A DNA stretch of 64,000 nt from Culex pipiens pallens (lineage: Eukaryota > Arthropoda > Insecta > Diptera > Culicidae), in contig NC_068938.1 of the NCBI RefSeq assembly GCF_016801865.2, positions 210,517,734 to 210,581,733 on the forward strand. Direction: 5' to 3'. The notes beneath the pieces are model-generated. The model searched no databases. It was not told the DNA's origin and worked only from the letters and a program-made list of their open reading frames with translations. Made by a program: the position numbers and the translations under genes. Positions 23,778-35,638 of this stretch are shown piece by piece (the stretch's first letter is position 1; each line of letters begins with the position of its first letter).

Positions 23778-25159
23778 ATAGGATAACATGTCTGCAAAGT
23801 TTCATTGAAATTGAAGAGGGTCGATTAAAATAGTAGTTTATGCAACAAGTTGCAAAAAGAGGTTTTTTTTCAGCACGAGTCGTACCTTTATCCAACGAGG
23901 TTCACCGAGTTGGATAAATACGAAGAGTGCTGAAAAAATCAAGTTTTGCAACGAGTTCCATACAACATTTTTTGCAATTCCGAAAAACACCCATTGAGTG
24001 AAATTTTAAGTCAAATTTTCATGTATTTTGTCAATAAATCGTTTAAGGGTGCACAGCAACGAAAGAAGTTGTTGTCTTCTTATTCTAAAATTGTCAAACT
24101 TACGGACCCAATCCTGCAAAAACGGGATTGTAAAATTAATCAAACTTTGTTGTGAATTACTTTGTGGACAGTACTTTAGAGGATGAATATAAAAATATTT
24201 CGATAGTACCCGTAGTTTTTAAGATACTAAAATGTCTGTAACAAAAATCTGGGTGCAAAAGCTCTGGCTGATGTGCACCGTTAAATCAAAAAAATGTTGA
24301 AAAGTGTTACTTTTCGAAACAAGTGCTGAAAAGTTCAACTTTTCAGCACCCATTTCAGTGTTGAAAAGTAGAACTTTTGGTTCTACTTTTCAGCATTTAT
24401 TTTGAAAAGTGCTGCTATTCGATTCTGTTATTTTTGGTACAGAAAAGTAGGCTATTTCGTCGTTCAAGAATGACAGGAAAAGTAAGAAGTTTCACGACGG
24501 AATCGCAAAAAAGTACTTTATTAATCCTGTTTTGTGCAGGAATTGCGCTACACTAATTATTTGACAATTCCTATCGATTATTTATTATTAATACTAATTA
24601 TCATTACTAATTATTCACTATTCCACAACCATATCTTAACTTCAAACCAAAATATGGTTCATTTTACCTCAAACGTACTCAGTAAAATATAAATGGTAAA
24701 ATTACAACATCAAAGAGGTAATATTCAATCTTCCAAAATTACACCTTCCAAATTTACACCATTTTTACTGTGTACACAGTACTCGAAATCAACATTTCGA
24801 AAAAAAATAAATGAAAATACTATAATAAAAAAAATCATACAATCTTACTAAATTGGCTTTAACTTGTTAAATGATTTTACTTCAATAAATTGAATTGTTA
24901 AACATGTTGACTTCCATTTTTTTTAAAGATTTTACAAAAGAATTTAAAAAATATTTTTTAAGTGCAAACTCAAACTTTTAATTCAAATTCGCTTCACTCA
25001 ATATTGGATAAAGTGCTCCTTTCTATAAAAATATTCACTTTGATGATACAAGGTCCAACATCTTTTCAATTTGTTTAAGTATAATGTCTAAACTACTCTA
25101 ATCTACTGATTTAGCATTTTGTAATCCAAGATAGCGGTGATGAAAAATTGCGAAAAAGC
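23778..25159. other. AT-rich region with a stem-loop cluster
   Basis: Around 24296-24420 several strings (GCTGAAAAGTTCAACTTTTC, 'gaaaagtagaacttttgg', 'ctacttttcagc') form overlapping small hairpins. Positions 24690-24780 contain a family-H fragment (aaagaggtaatattcaa). No gene. Confidence 0.4.
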
Positions 25160-25905
25160 ATTTCGACGCCGTCGTGCTAACTTGTCGTACGTCGCTTTTT
25201 GACGTTCCGAGAAAAACGCGTTTTAATGTTTGACCTTGAATAAACAAAAACAAGAGCACGCAATGTAAACAATAACAAACACGGTTTGTTTGGTTGACCA
25301 TTCTGTGCATTGCCCCAAAGTTTGGTTGAATTTGGTTGTCGGAGTCCCGAGTTATAATTGACAATGTTTACGGTACACTCAACCCCCGGTGGTTGGTCAC
25401 TTTTTCGTTTGACACTTTTTTAGTTTGTACCCCGTTGGTTGGTCAAAGTCAAACTAAAAAGTGACGAACTGTCACTTTTTACACGGCGCTCTCGCACACT
25501 ATCAAAACAAACGTTTGGTGGTGTGTGTGAACTCCGTGTAAAAGGGGTGTCAAACTAAAAAGTGACCCCCAACAGTTGGTGTCAAACCATCGGGGTTTGA
25601 GTGTAGTCTACCTCATACCAGTGTAAAACGCGTTCTGACCGGAAATCCCTTTGGCCAATTGTCGCACTTACATCAATTTTCAGGCTGTGTCGAGATAGCA
25701 CGACAAGATTGAAACTTCTTTCATATGAAAAGTGACAAAAATGCACGGAGTTTTTTCGGTTTTTATGAATTTCTCAGGATTTAAATCGAATTTTGGGGAT
25801 CTGTGAAGGTCAAAAGGTGAGACATTGTCAGCTGCACAAAATGACGTTCTTAACTCAATTTGGCCCAAAATGCACGTACGACAAGTTAGCACGACGGCAA
25901 CGATT
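25160..25905. mobile_element. Family D inverted-repeat element, copy 2
   Basis: The ends are GTCGTGCTAACTTGTCGTAC and the complement GTACGACAAGTTAGCACGAC. Apart from the nested MITE at 25376-25603 it is close to copy 1 at 7862-8317. Confidence 0.75.
25376..25603. mobile_element. 228-bp TA-inserting MITE (Tc1/mariner-like)
   Basis: The ends CACTCAACCCC and GGGGTTTGAGTG are inverted and flanked by TA at 25374-25375 and 25604-25605. The paralogous site in the other family D copy (about 8069) reads cggTAgtc without insert, which proves the boundaries. The same CACTCAAA end occurs at 29106-29271 and 29932-30268. Confidence 0.85.
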
Positions 25906-26662
25906 CGTATTCTCCAGCTGAAATTTGGTGGGGCTGTTGATACCAAAAAGCAAAAAAAAAAAAGCAACAATCTCGATGTTTGTCAGATAGGATCACTCCT
26001 TCCTTTATTACCCCACTGTAACGTTTCTCAATTTTCAAACTGATATCTCTGGAACCACAAGCCGATGGTCCTTTGGACGTAGAATTGATTGGCGTAGTTA
26101 ATTTTACAATTCAAAAATATTTCAGTGCATATTGCGCAAATGAAAACTACTTGCTGCTTAATTTTCGTATGGAAAGCATATTTTTAATAAAGTTTTTACC
26201 ATCACCAATTTGGCATGTGTTTTCCGATTTGGTTCAATGTTTTAGATTTAGTTATCGAGATATTGAATTTTGAATTTCTAAAGTTTAATAATTACCTGCC
26301 AAAAAAGTGTCCACGTGGTTTACAGATGTTCGCTATAATGATTTCCAGAATTATGGAATTCCCGGTTTTCAAAAATTCCCGGTAATTCTATCCCGGGAAA
26401 TCCCGGGATGGACACACTACGTAAAAAAGTAACGTTCAGACAAACAGACCTGGTGTGGTTTTTAATGAATTTCGAAAAAAAAATGTTAAAAAGTCAAAAT
26501 CGTAAAAAAAAAAGTCGTGGAATATGGCATATTTCAAGTTGTTATCACTTGCCACAATCAACAGGCTGAAATTTCTGCCCATGCGCCATCGATCGCATCA
26601 AGGTCATCACACGAGGGGGTTAAAAACGCAAAACCTCCATTCCTCGCCGTCTTACGTAACCA
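25906..26662. other. AT-rich spacer upstream of the tRNA gene
   Basis: No gene was recognised. A GAATTCCCGG / CCCGGGAAATCCCGGGA cluster lies at 26356-26410. Confidence 0.4.
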
Positions 26663-26734
26663 TCCCATATGGTCTAGTGGCTAGGATATCTGGCTTTCAC
26701 CCAGAAGGCCCGGGTTCGATTCCCGGTATGGGAA
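26663..26734 (+). tRNA. tRNA-Glu: tRNA-Glu (anticodon UUC)
   Basis: This is a complete 72-base cloverleaf. The acceptor stem TCCCATA (26663-26669) pairs with TATGGGA (26727-26733), discriminator A at 26734. The A box is TGGTCTAGTGGCTAGGAT. The anticodon loop is CTTTCAC with anticodon TTC, closed by a CTGG/CCAG stem. The T loop has GGTTCGATTCC. No CCA is encoded and there is no intron, as expected for a eukaryotic nuclear gene. A T6 Pol III terminator follows at 26739-26744. It decodes GAA/GAG glutamate codons in cytosolic translation. Confidence 0.95.
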
Positions 26735-26738
26735 AACG

Positions 26739-26744
26739 TTTTTT
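26739..26744 (+). terminator. Pol III terminator of tRNA-Glu
   Basis: A run of six T residues starts five bases after the tRNA end, the standard RNA polymerase III stop. Confidence 0.85.
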
Positions 26745-26879
26745 GTATCTTGAAGCCTCTCATTTTTTTTTTATTATCGCGTAGCTTCTGGAAGACCCCT
26801 TTTTACCCCCCAGTGCAGCTGCTGTTGGACTGTGATATCCGCAAGAAATCGAGCTTGTGTTTAATTTGTAATGAAAATA

Positions 26880-28640
26880 ATTAAATTTTATTAAAAATTA
26901 TTTAATGTATATATACTTGACAGAAAATTTGTTTTTTTTGTTCTTCACTGCGTTTCGTTTCTGTTTCTCCTTTCCCTCTGGTTTAGACTTTTGCTCTTTC
27001 GCTTCTTTCTTGTTTTGCTATTTTCAACGCAACGCATTTCTGTTCTGTGAGTGTTTTTTTTGTTTGTTTAATTTCTTTTTACATTTTCACATTTTGTTTG
27101 GTAGTGTCTTGTGTGTGTGGTTTTTTCGCGTCACTTTCCTAGCTGTTTTTTTTTGCTGTTCTAATTTAAAAAAGTTTTTTTTTTCTTTTGTTTTCGTTTT
27201 TTTTTCTCGGCACGTTCCGCGTTCGCACCCCGTTCTGTACAATGTTGGTGAGCTTTTTTTTTGTTTTAATGTGTTTCAGTTCCACTCGATTTTTTCTTCT
27301 TTTTTTCATCAGCATGTGTGTGTGTTTGTGTGAGAGTGAGTGAAAGAGTGATAAATCAATCGATTTAGCGATTTTTCGTTTGTTTTGATTTGCTTTTGGG
27401 GTGACGGTTTCATGGAAAAATGGAATCTGAGTGGAAAGTGTTTTGTTTCTAGGTTTGAGATTTTCGTTTTTTGTTTCTTTTTGTTTGTTTGAGAGATGAG
27501 AAAAAAATTGGCTCACTTTTCTCGCTCGCGATACTAATTTGGCTCAGCGTTTCATCATTGATTGTAAAGTTTTCTTGTTTTTTTCTTCTTCTATGAGTGG
27601 ATTATTGGTTTGTTTTTTTTTGACTATCTAAGAAGGATTGATGATTTTTTTTCGTTTGCGTTACTTTTCTATGATACAAGGGGTTGTTTGAGTTTGTTTT
27701 GTTTTTTCTTTTCTTCTGGAAAGTTGTTGTCAAACAAAAAGTGGGTCATAGGTTCAGGTGCTATGGTTGTCTGTGTGTGTGTTGGTGTTTACGTCATGAG
27801 ATCATATCTTGAAGAAAGAAACACAAAATTGGAGTGGGGTTTCCGCGGGGGCTTCAAATAAATTAATCGAGTTGAGGTTATTTCTTTTTTTTCCCATTTA
27901 TTCAAGTGTTAGTTAAAACTGTTAAAATTAGACAAGCGAAAATGATTTTCCGCTTCCTTCAATCTGTCACATTTTAAAGAGTATTTTAGTACGGTTAAGC
28001 TCTCGGTTCGTCAGCAACTTGAACGAAAATAAAACATAATAAAATTAAGAAAAGATCGTAGGTACGGCTTACAATTTAGTGACTAAAAGTAATACTTAAT
28101 CGACTTAACCTAAACAAAAGTTTGATTTTTGCTGTTGCTCGTTTTTTACACACGCAGTTTAGGTTTTTTTTTAAATGACAACATTTCTCAATGTTTTTCT
28201 TTGGCAAATAATTTGATGGAGAGAGGCTGCACATTTTTTCAACAATAATTAATTTAAAAATCTCACCGTTTTCCCCATTTTTTTCGTATCTTTTGAGAGT
28301 ATTTTCGGTTTCCTCCTCCAGCAACTGTGAGAGTGTGTCAAGTTGAGGTATTTTGTCTTCCATTTGTTGGCTGTTTGGGGTTTTTGTTTTGTTTTCTTTT
28401 TTTGCTCCTCGCAAGAGTCGAAAAGCAGCGAAAATAGAATTGAACTAACTTTTGGGGGGAATTAAACTGGAATCGAAAATCGCTCATTTCTTACGGGGTT
28501 TTTTCGTCGGTTGCTGTTGTTTTGTTTTTTTGGTTAGTTAATTATTGTCTAATAAGTTAAGAAATTCGCTAATCATTGTTTGTCGTTTCGTGTTACGGCA
28601 TTTGAGTGAACGATAGAAGGTTTTGGGGAAAGTTTCAACT
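26880..28640 (-). other. T-rich unique block, possible distal 3'UTR of the nephrin gene
   Basis: This is unique sequence dominated on the plus strand by TTTGTTT/TTTTCTT runs, so it is A- and purine-rich on the minus strand. It resembles 30860-32320 and 35100-35638. A minus-strand AATAAA lies at 26887-26892, at the downstream edge of the block, with another at 27897-27902. Frames across it encode Phe-rich nonsense. Linking it to the gene ending at 35639 is inference. Confidence 0.3.
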
Positions 28641-28649
28641 CAAAATTGT

Positions 28650-29040
28650 TTGCATTTTTTGTTTATCGCTGTGAGCAATTCTATACTAAGTCGGACGATT
28701 TTGACCATTTTTAATTTTTTGTATTTTTTTATTTGGCTCAAACTTTGTGGGGGCCATTGGTTTACTTATACAGGTCTCCACATAATTTTGACAGCTGCTC
28801 ATAAAAAAATGGTACGTAAATTTTTTGAAAATCTGCAAATTTTGAAAGAATTTTCTGATGATCGGTTTCTTCGGCAAAGTAGTAGTTATTGAAAAAGATT
28901 ATTTAGAATTGATGAAAAATAAAAAATTCGTGATTTTCTGAAAAAAAAATTTTTTTAGAAAATGTTGGAATCAAGACTTTAAATGGGCGTAATATTGAAT
29001 GTGTGGCCCTTTTAAAATGTTAGTCTTGATTCCAAAATAA
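28650..29040. repeat. Family A copy and palindrome-centre remnant
   Basis: It contains the family A phrases 'ggctcaaactttgtggggg' and 'aggtctccacataattt'. Near 28980-29030 it contains the centre sequence of the 14041-14450 palindrome. Confidence 0.55.
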
Positions 29041-29059
29041 AAAAAATAACATTGTAAAT

Positions 29060-29772
29060 TGCACAGTAAAAAAAATCATGGTAATAATACATCTGGGAAG
29101 GGATGCACTCAAAACCAAAAGTATCCCTCAAAAGGGTACTTTCTATCCTTTTTTCAAGTTCACCCGGCGTCACCCTTTCAAAAGGGTATGTCAAAATCAG
29201 TACATTTTCGATACCCTTTTAAAAGGGTGACGACGGGTGAACTTGAAAAAGGATACTTTTGATTTTGAGTGTACATCTTTCATTTCAGAAAACATGAAAC
29301 ATTTTACCTCTAAAAATGTGCAATTTTATCACGTTTCTGGTGTAATTTCACTTTTTCAGTCTAATTTGAGGTAAAATTACATCATAAAACAGGTAATATT
29401 CAACCTTCCAAATATGCACTTTTTTGTGGATTTTGGACTTCAATTTTTTTGTTTCATTTTCTTTTATTCATTAGATTAAATTTTCAAAAGGTCCTATCTG
29501 CACAGGAAACCCATGACTCATAGGTTGTTTTGAAAAATTACTCTTGCTTTCAGCAACTACACAGTAAAAATAATGTAATTCTGGAAGGTTGATATTACCT
29601 ATTTAATGTTGTAATTTTACCTCATTTTTTATTTTTTAGACTGAAAAAGTGGCATTACACCAGAAAAGTGGTAAAATTACACATTTTAAGAGGAAAAACT
29701 AAAATTTTTTTCTGACATAAAAGATGTAGCACTTCCCAGATGTAATATTACCATGATTTGTTTTACTGTGCA
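29060..29772. mobile_element. Family H inverted-repeat element
   Basis: The ends are TGCACAGTAAAA and TTTTACTGTGCA. The inverted similarity extends inward (ATCATGGTAATAATACATC against GATGTAATATTACCATGAT). The interior has GTAATATTCAACCTTCC strings shared with the 16574 family. It is interrupted by a MITE at 29106-29271. Confidence 0.75.
29106..29271. mobile_element. TA-type MITE with CACTCAAA ends, nested
   Basis: CACTCAAAACC at the left and TTTTGAGTG at the right, with mirrored interior strings around 29150-29245 (tttcaagttcacccg, 'cgggtgaacttgaaa'). TA follows at 29272-29273; the left copy is TG, probably mutated. Confidence 0.65.
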
Positions 29773-29931
29773 GAGGTTCAATCTTGAATGTCTCTTAAGC
29801 AGTTTTACTGGAAATTTTCTGAAATTTTCTAAAAAAAATAATTTAGTAACGGACAATTATGGACACTATTTTAAACAAACTAACTTAATCCACTTATGTG
29901 GTTGATGCCTTCCTCACTGCTGTCTGATCTA

Positions 29932-30268
29932 CACTCAAACTTACGCAAACTCTTGCGTAAACAATCATCAAGTTGATCCAGATGTCAGTCGAGTATCGAC
30001 CATCGGTTGCTGCGATCGCTGTCTGACTTCGTTAAAACTGCTGTCCCAATTCGCCCCAGTTGACGGTACCCCCCAAAAAGGGTTCTGCATACCTTTTATC
30101 TGTCAACACAAGGTAAACAAACCCTTTTTGAGGGTTCCTTTAACCATTTTTTTCAAGTTTACGGTAAACTTGAAAAAAGGGTGGAAATAACCCTCAAAAA
30201 CGGTTTGTTTACCTTGTGTTGACAGATAAAGGGCAACCCTTTTAAAGGGGTACTTTCGATTTTGAGTG
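29932..30268. mobile_element. CACTCAAA-ended MITE with internal hairpin
   Basis: CACTCAAA at 29932 and TTTGAGTG ending at 30268 are flanked by TA. Positions about 30064-30255 form a long hairpin (CTGTCAACACAAGGTAAAC and its complement). The first 120 bp outside the hairpin may be a second inserted piece. Confidence 0.6.
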
Positions 30269-30859
30269 TAGTTCATCCAATGAAAAGGTTGGATGACGAA
30301 TCGGACATTGTTTACAAACAGATAAGTGAGATCCGGCTTCAAAAAATGACATAAATATCACTCAAGTGGTCATAACTTCAGACAGGGTTGCCAGATCTTC
30401 GAAATTTTGTGATCGTTTTGATGAAATGAATCTTCAGCAAATGATCTGTCAAACTGACACAAGAAAATTATAGATTTTTTTCAGCAACATAATTTGACGT
30501 TTCTTTTGCTGAAATTTCAGTTGTTTTGACAACCAGTTAACTAAGATTTCAGCAAACTATCTGTCAAAGTGACAAAGTCTGAGAATCCAATAAAATCTAA
30601 ATGACTGAATCGTCTACTGAAATTTCAGTTGATGAAAATATTGTAAAATTTGACTGAATTTCAGCGAAAAAAAAATTTGGTGTGTACAACTTTGCCACCA
30701 AGGCGATCAGAAAATTCCTTCAAAAGTTACAGATTTTCGAATATTAACGTTTCATTTTTGTATGGACAGCTGTTAAAATTGTATGGAAGAACCAATGGCA
30801 CAAAATGGCAAAGTTTTAACGAAATAAAAAAAAATACAAACAATATCCAAATCCGCTTT
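30269..30859. repeat. AT-rich stretch with inverted family A fragment
   Basis: Positions 30640-30850 include 'ttttgtatggacagctg' and 'ggcacaaaatggc', the family A signature on the opposite strand. Many 'gaaatttcag' strings lie upstream (30410-30660). No gene. Confidence 0.45.
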
Positions 30860-32320
30860 TGGGTGAGAATTGCCCCTGTTGTAAATTTTCTCAACGGGAA
30901 GGGAAAATTGACTATTTTGTTTTGTGTTATTTTTGCAGCTCGAATCCATACTGATGAGTGTTTCTTTGCTGTGAATTTATCCCTGATTTCTGTTCTTCGT
31001 TTTCGCTCAGAACTGCTCGTTTGAAGGTTGAAATTATCTCTGTGTTTAACGCTGTATTCGTGTGAGTGTTTTCTTTCTTACTTTCTTTTTCAGTATAATA
31101 CATGTATATAAATTTTGTGTTTACTTGTTTGTTCACGGTTAAAAAAAAAAACTTTTTGAAAGTATTTTTTCTTTACTCGTCGGTCACATTTCTGTTGTTT
31201 TGCTTTATAGAGTCAATAATATAATACAAGAAATATTTACAGTTCTTATCTCTCTCATGAGTGTGTTTTTTGTGTGTTTGTGTGAGCTCGTCTGCCTTTT
31301 CGCTATTCTGTTATTATTCCTAGTTTTATCTCGAAGATTTAAAAAATCAATTTTTATATCTTTAATGACTTTATCTATAAATAAAAGACTTTTTTGCACG
31401 CGCTCGCGCTTTTTACCCCTGTGTTTTCTTCTTCTTCAGCTTACTCGTTTTTCTTAATTTCTCCTCCCTTCTTTTACAGTCTATGTACAAGTTTTCTTTT
31501 TAAATCTTTTATTTAAATATTAGATTCGTTTCGTTTCTCTGTTGTCCCATCCCTCCGCCGACTCGCGGGCTCACTGGTTTTCTCTTGAGTGATTGATTTA
31601 AACTCCGTTTTTTAAACTTAATAATTGGCATAATGTGAGTTACCGACCCCGCCATCCCTTCCCCCTTTCCCCTCCCACGTGGACTTTTTCCCTGCAGCAC
31701 ACAGAGACGACAGATCGAGTGAGAGAGTAAGGGTTTGTTTACACGTAAAATTGGTTTTGCTCTCGCTCGCTCGCTTTGTTTGTTTCATTTCACTCTTGTG
31801 GTTTTGGTATTTTTTTGTTTGTTTGCTTGTTGTTGTGGGGGACATGACATGACACTGTTGTGTTTTGTGTAACATTTAAAATGAGCCTAAATCTTTTTGT
31901 TTTTCGTCCTCCTAATTTGATTTCTTTTTTGTGTAAGTTTATTGTATTTCTCGGCGAACGTGATAAATTTCAACCATTCTGGCTCGCTTCAGCTGAGATT
32001 TTTCGTTCAATAACTAGATTTGCATTTAACTACATTCTGGCTCCTTACGTTTATGCACTCGCGTTCGAAATGGGACTGGACTGGACCGTTGATGGAAGCA
32101 GTTTGAAGGAAATTTAAAAGTGAGCTTGTGTAAAATTGATTGAAACAAAGGAAACGTAACGAAACTTAACGAGACCTGATTTGATCACATTTTTTTCACT
32201 TCGACTGTGGCAGACTGGTGGGTTGGGCTGGATTTGTTTCAGAATTTGTGTTGAAAAAGTTGTTTGTTTGCTTTAATTTATCCAAGAATATTAATTGAGC
32301 GAAATGTTTGTTGACAAGTT
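30860..32320 (-). other. T-rich unique block, possible 3'UTR segment
   Basis: It has the same compositional character as 26880-28640, with no terminal repeats and no coding frame of note. If the nephrin transcript extends past 35639 this would be its middle part; otherwise it is intergenic. Confidence 0.25.
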
Positions 32321-33569
32321 TTCGTTGTTTTGCGATAATTTGTTTTTTTCATTTTTTTCAATATTTTAACCAGGTTTTAAATAATTTGTTTGTCTTGAAA
32401 AAATAAGAAAAATTTACAATTTAATTGCTCTTTACCAACATAAAGACTTAAAATCTACCGGATCTACTTTTTTGGTTGTCAAAACTGAACATGAACTAAA
32501 TTTAAACCATACAAAAATGATTTTTTTTTTTTGCAAACTGGATTTCAAATTATGTAGAAATAACTACTATTTATTATTTTTCACAAATCCAAATAATAGC
32601 CTATATTACTCATATTGACCATGGTTTTTAACGATAAAGTTATCGAGATAACGATAAGAATCGAGACAATAACGATAATCTATCTTTCAAATGTATTACT
32701 AAAATTTACTTATTGAAGCCAAATCCTTTGTGATTTAGTAAGTTTAAAAATATAAGTACTTGAAAATCAACACATTTGTTGAAGAAAATTCTAAAATTTT
32801 CATAATTTTTACAAAATACTGCATGTTTTGAAAATATTAAAATTTTCATAATTTTCTATGAGTATAAAATTATTGAAATTTTCAATGAATTACTGCCTTT
32901 TTTAGTTTTTTTTTAAATTAAAATTATAATTTTTTACAAATATTTACAAAAAACTCAAATTTCATATGGATATCATGCGATTAGGAATTTGGTATGCATT
33001 TTCCGTGTTTTAGACTTTTTCGATTGAAATACTCATTTTTTTACAAAATGCAATTTTTTTTACAAAATGCATACCAAATTTTGAATAATTGTATACCCAT
33101 ATTGCTAATCTTGCATATTTTAGAATTTTCAAAAAATTAAGTTATTTCGAAAAAAAAAGATTATTTGATTCCAAAAAGTTTAAAACAGTAAAAATTCATA
33201 CAAAGTTCTGAATCGTTTGCAATGCATGAAAATATGGGTATCTGAAAAGACACATTATATTGTGAAATTTTTAATATTTATTGCAAAAACTCCAAAACAC
33301 GAAAAATGTATACCTACAAAGTTTAGAATCGTTTGATACTCGTAACCCAAATTATGAAAGTTTGAGTTTTTTAATACGGTATTTTGTGAACATTTGAGTA
33401 TTTCATTTCAAAATTCAAACCGTTTAAGTATTTAAAAAAATAATCTTGTATTTTGTGAAAAATTAAATATTTAATTTCAAAAACACTAAAACAGTAAAAA
33501 ATCATACAAATAATCGTAATTCGATAAGGATAACGAAAACCGTATCAAATGTCTCTAAATTTAATTTTG
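32321..33569. repeat. AT-rich region with ATCG/CGAT subterminal motifs
   Basis: At 32627-32680 and 33515-33545 there are clusters of ACGATAA, TTATCGAG and ATAACGA that resemble those at 38230-38330 and 40700-40790. These are probably ends of an AT-rich DNA element, but I could not fix its boundaries. Confidence 0.4.
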
Positions 33570-33750
33570 CACGGAGAAAAATTAGTTTCTAAAACGGTGA
33601 ACAACTGTTCATGAAATTGGAAACATTGAGAAAAGTGTTTAACTTTTTTGTTTCGTTTTTCATAAAGTGCCATCGAATTTTGTTACTTTATTGGTTGCTT
33701 CCAATTTCACAAACGCTTGTTTATGTTTTTGGGAACTATTTTTTTCCGTG
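33570..33750. mobile_element. Small MITE with CACGGAGAAAAA ends
   Basis: CACGGAGAAAAATTAGTT at the left is mirrored by AACTATTTTTTTCCGTG at the right. 'ttggaaac' and 'gcttccaat' form an inner pair. Confidence 0.65.
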
Positions 33751-35099
33751 TGGGTAGTTTGAAAAATATATTTCAATGACATTAAAACATAGAATAAAAT
33801 TTGTATAGTCTTCAACAAACATAAAAATGTGCCTTGGGATAATCGAGTCTGGACTGTATGTCACTTCTTTGACAGCTCGTTCAAAAGACTTAAAAAATGA
33901 GTTGAAGCCATGGCTTCATCATCTAAATGAAAAAGGTGTTTTAAAATGCATTTAACAACGATTTCAAAATATCTTAGTACTGACAAAAAATATCATCAAA
34001 AAAAAAAAAAAACGCTTCGTACTGTACATCAGAATAGTTAAAAAAAACTTATTTTTAAGCAAGAACAAACCTGCTAAAAATAATTATCAACGCAGGGAAA
34101 CGCATTTTGTTATTTTTGATAATTTTTTGGCCTCAACCCTGATTGAGTTATTTATTTTCACTCAAATTTCTCGGCACTGGCTGAACGAACTTTGCCCGGG
34201 TTTGTTCTATTCAGTCCACTCTGGGGTTCAATAAGTCCCTTTTGAAAATCATAACGGTCGTTTATCAGTTCTTAAATAATGAATAATTATTTCATATTTT
34301 AAAATTATGTCGGAAGTTTTGGAAGATTTTATTTTTACTTTTATTTGGTTGATTCAACTTTTTATTAAATAAAAAAAATAATAATTCCAGCGCCAGTTTT
34401 TTTTTTCTAAAAACTAAGCAAATACAAAAACTTTTGAAAAAGATATAAAATTGAAATTACAGGTCACGGTATTTTACATTTAAATGGGAAAAAAATGTTT
34501 CAAAATCCATTTTACACCAGCAAAGTGGTTTGCAATCATTATATTTCAAAATTTAAAAACAAAAAAATCAGGAAAATGAACTTTTTGCGGTGCTGTACAT
34601 TGGAATTTAACAAAAAACTAAATATTGCATGCAAACATGTAAAATATATTTTTCAACACAGAAAAATGCATTGCATTTCATGCATTTCATATTAATTTCA
34701 GTTGATAACACTTCTGTTTCCATTACAATATTTTGAAATTTTCTTAAAAATACTCTTTATGTCCACTGATTTTTCGGGCCGATATTGAAGAGGGGACACA
34801 TATTTGAAACGATCTAATTGAAGATCTTAAGAATTTTACTACAGAGTAAAGGAAAAAAATATCTCTGGTATGAATGATTGAAAAATAAAAAAGAATTTTC
34901 AAAATGTTGAATACTTTTTTGAATAATTCAAATGGGTTCTCCGACCCTCCAAAAACTTTAACACAGTTTAGAAATGTTTGTCTTGGAGATTTTTAGTGAT
35001 TTTGTAAGAAAGTTTAAAATTTTAAAAATAAGTTGAAAATGTTGCATCGAACAATAACATTTAAAAGCGGAATTCTAGAAACATTAAAATTAAAAAAAA
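33751..35099. repeat. AT-rich stretch with a Harbinger-like MITE core
   Basis: Positions 34555-34800 contain the core shared by the family described at 40132-40618 ('tttgcggtgctgtacattgg', 'tttttcgggccga'). Nothing else was recognised. Confidence 0.45.
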
Positions 35100-35638
35100 G
35101 TGCATCGGAGACATCAATCCAAAACCAGCTCATCCCACCTTTGGCCATACATTATTCAACAGAAAGCAAGGACGTATTCTGAGTAATCCTATCACTTGGG
35201 GGGTAAACTTAACTTTACTTAAAAAAAAGAAAAGAAACGACATTCAAACAAAACTAATTTCACCCTCCGTCTTCATCATCAACTCACACGCCTTTGATCA
35301 CATCCACTTAAAAGTAACAAAAAAGATCCTACCATTGTTCAACATCCTTCTCTTTCGCGCATTCCTCTCACACTCTCGCTTTCCCCCTTTTCAAACTCAA
35401 CAATTTAATTGTTTCTCTTTTTTCTTCTTGTCCTCCTTCTCCTTCTTCTTCTTCTAGCAATAATAATAATAATAATTATAATACGTTAAAGTTAAAAAGA
35501 TTGTTTGCTTTAATAGAATTATCTTTGTCTTAATTCTCTTTGTGTTTCTGTTTTTTCCGTCTCCCTCTCGACTTTGCTTCGTTTCGTTTTGTTAGAATTT
35601 TCTTCTCCCCTCCCTGACCTAGACTAATCTCACCCACC
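35100..35638 (-). other. Proximal 3'UTR of the nephrin-family gene
   Basis: This is unique, non-repetitive sequence directly downstream of the stop codon on the minus strand. It contains a (TAA)n tract at 35457-35478 and ATTAAA polyadenylation-like hexamers at about 35511-35516 and 35403-35408. The true 3' end cannot be set from sequence alone. Confidence 0.45.
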
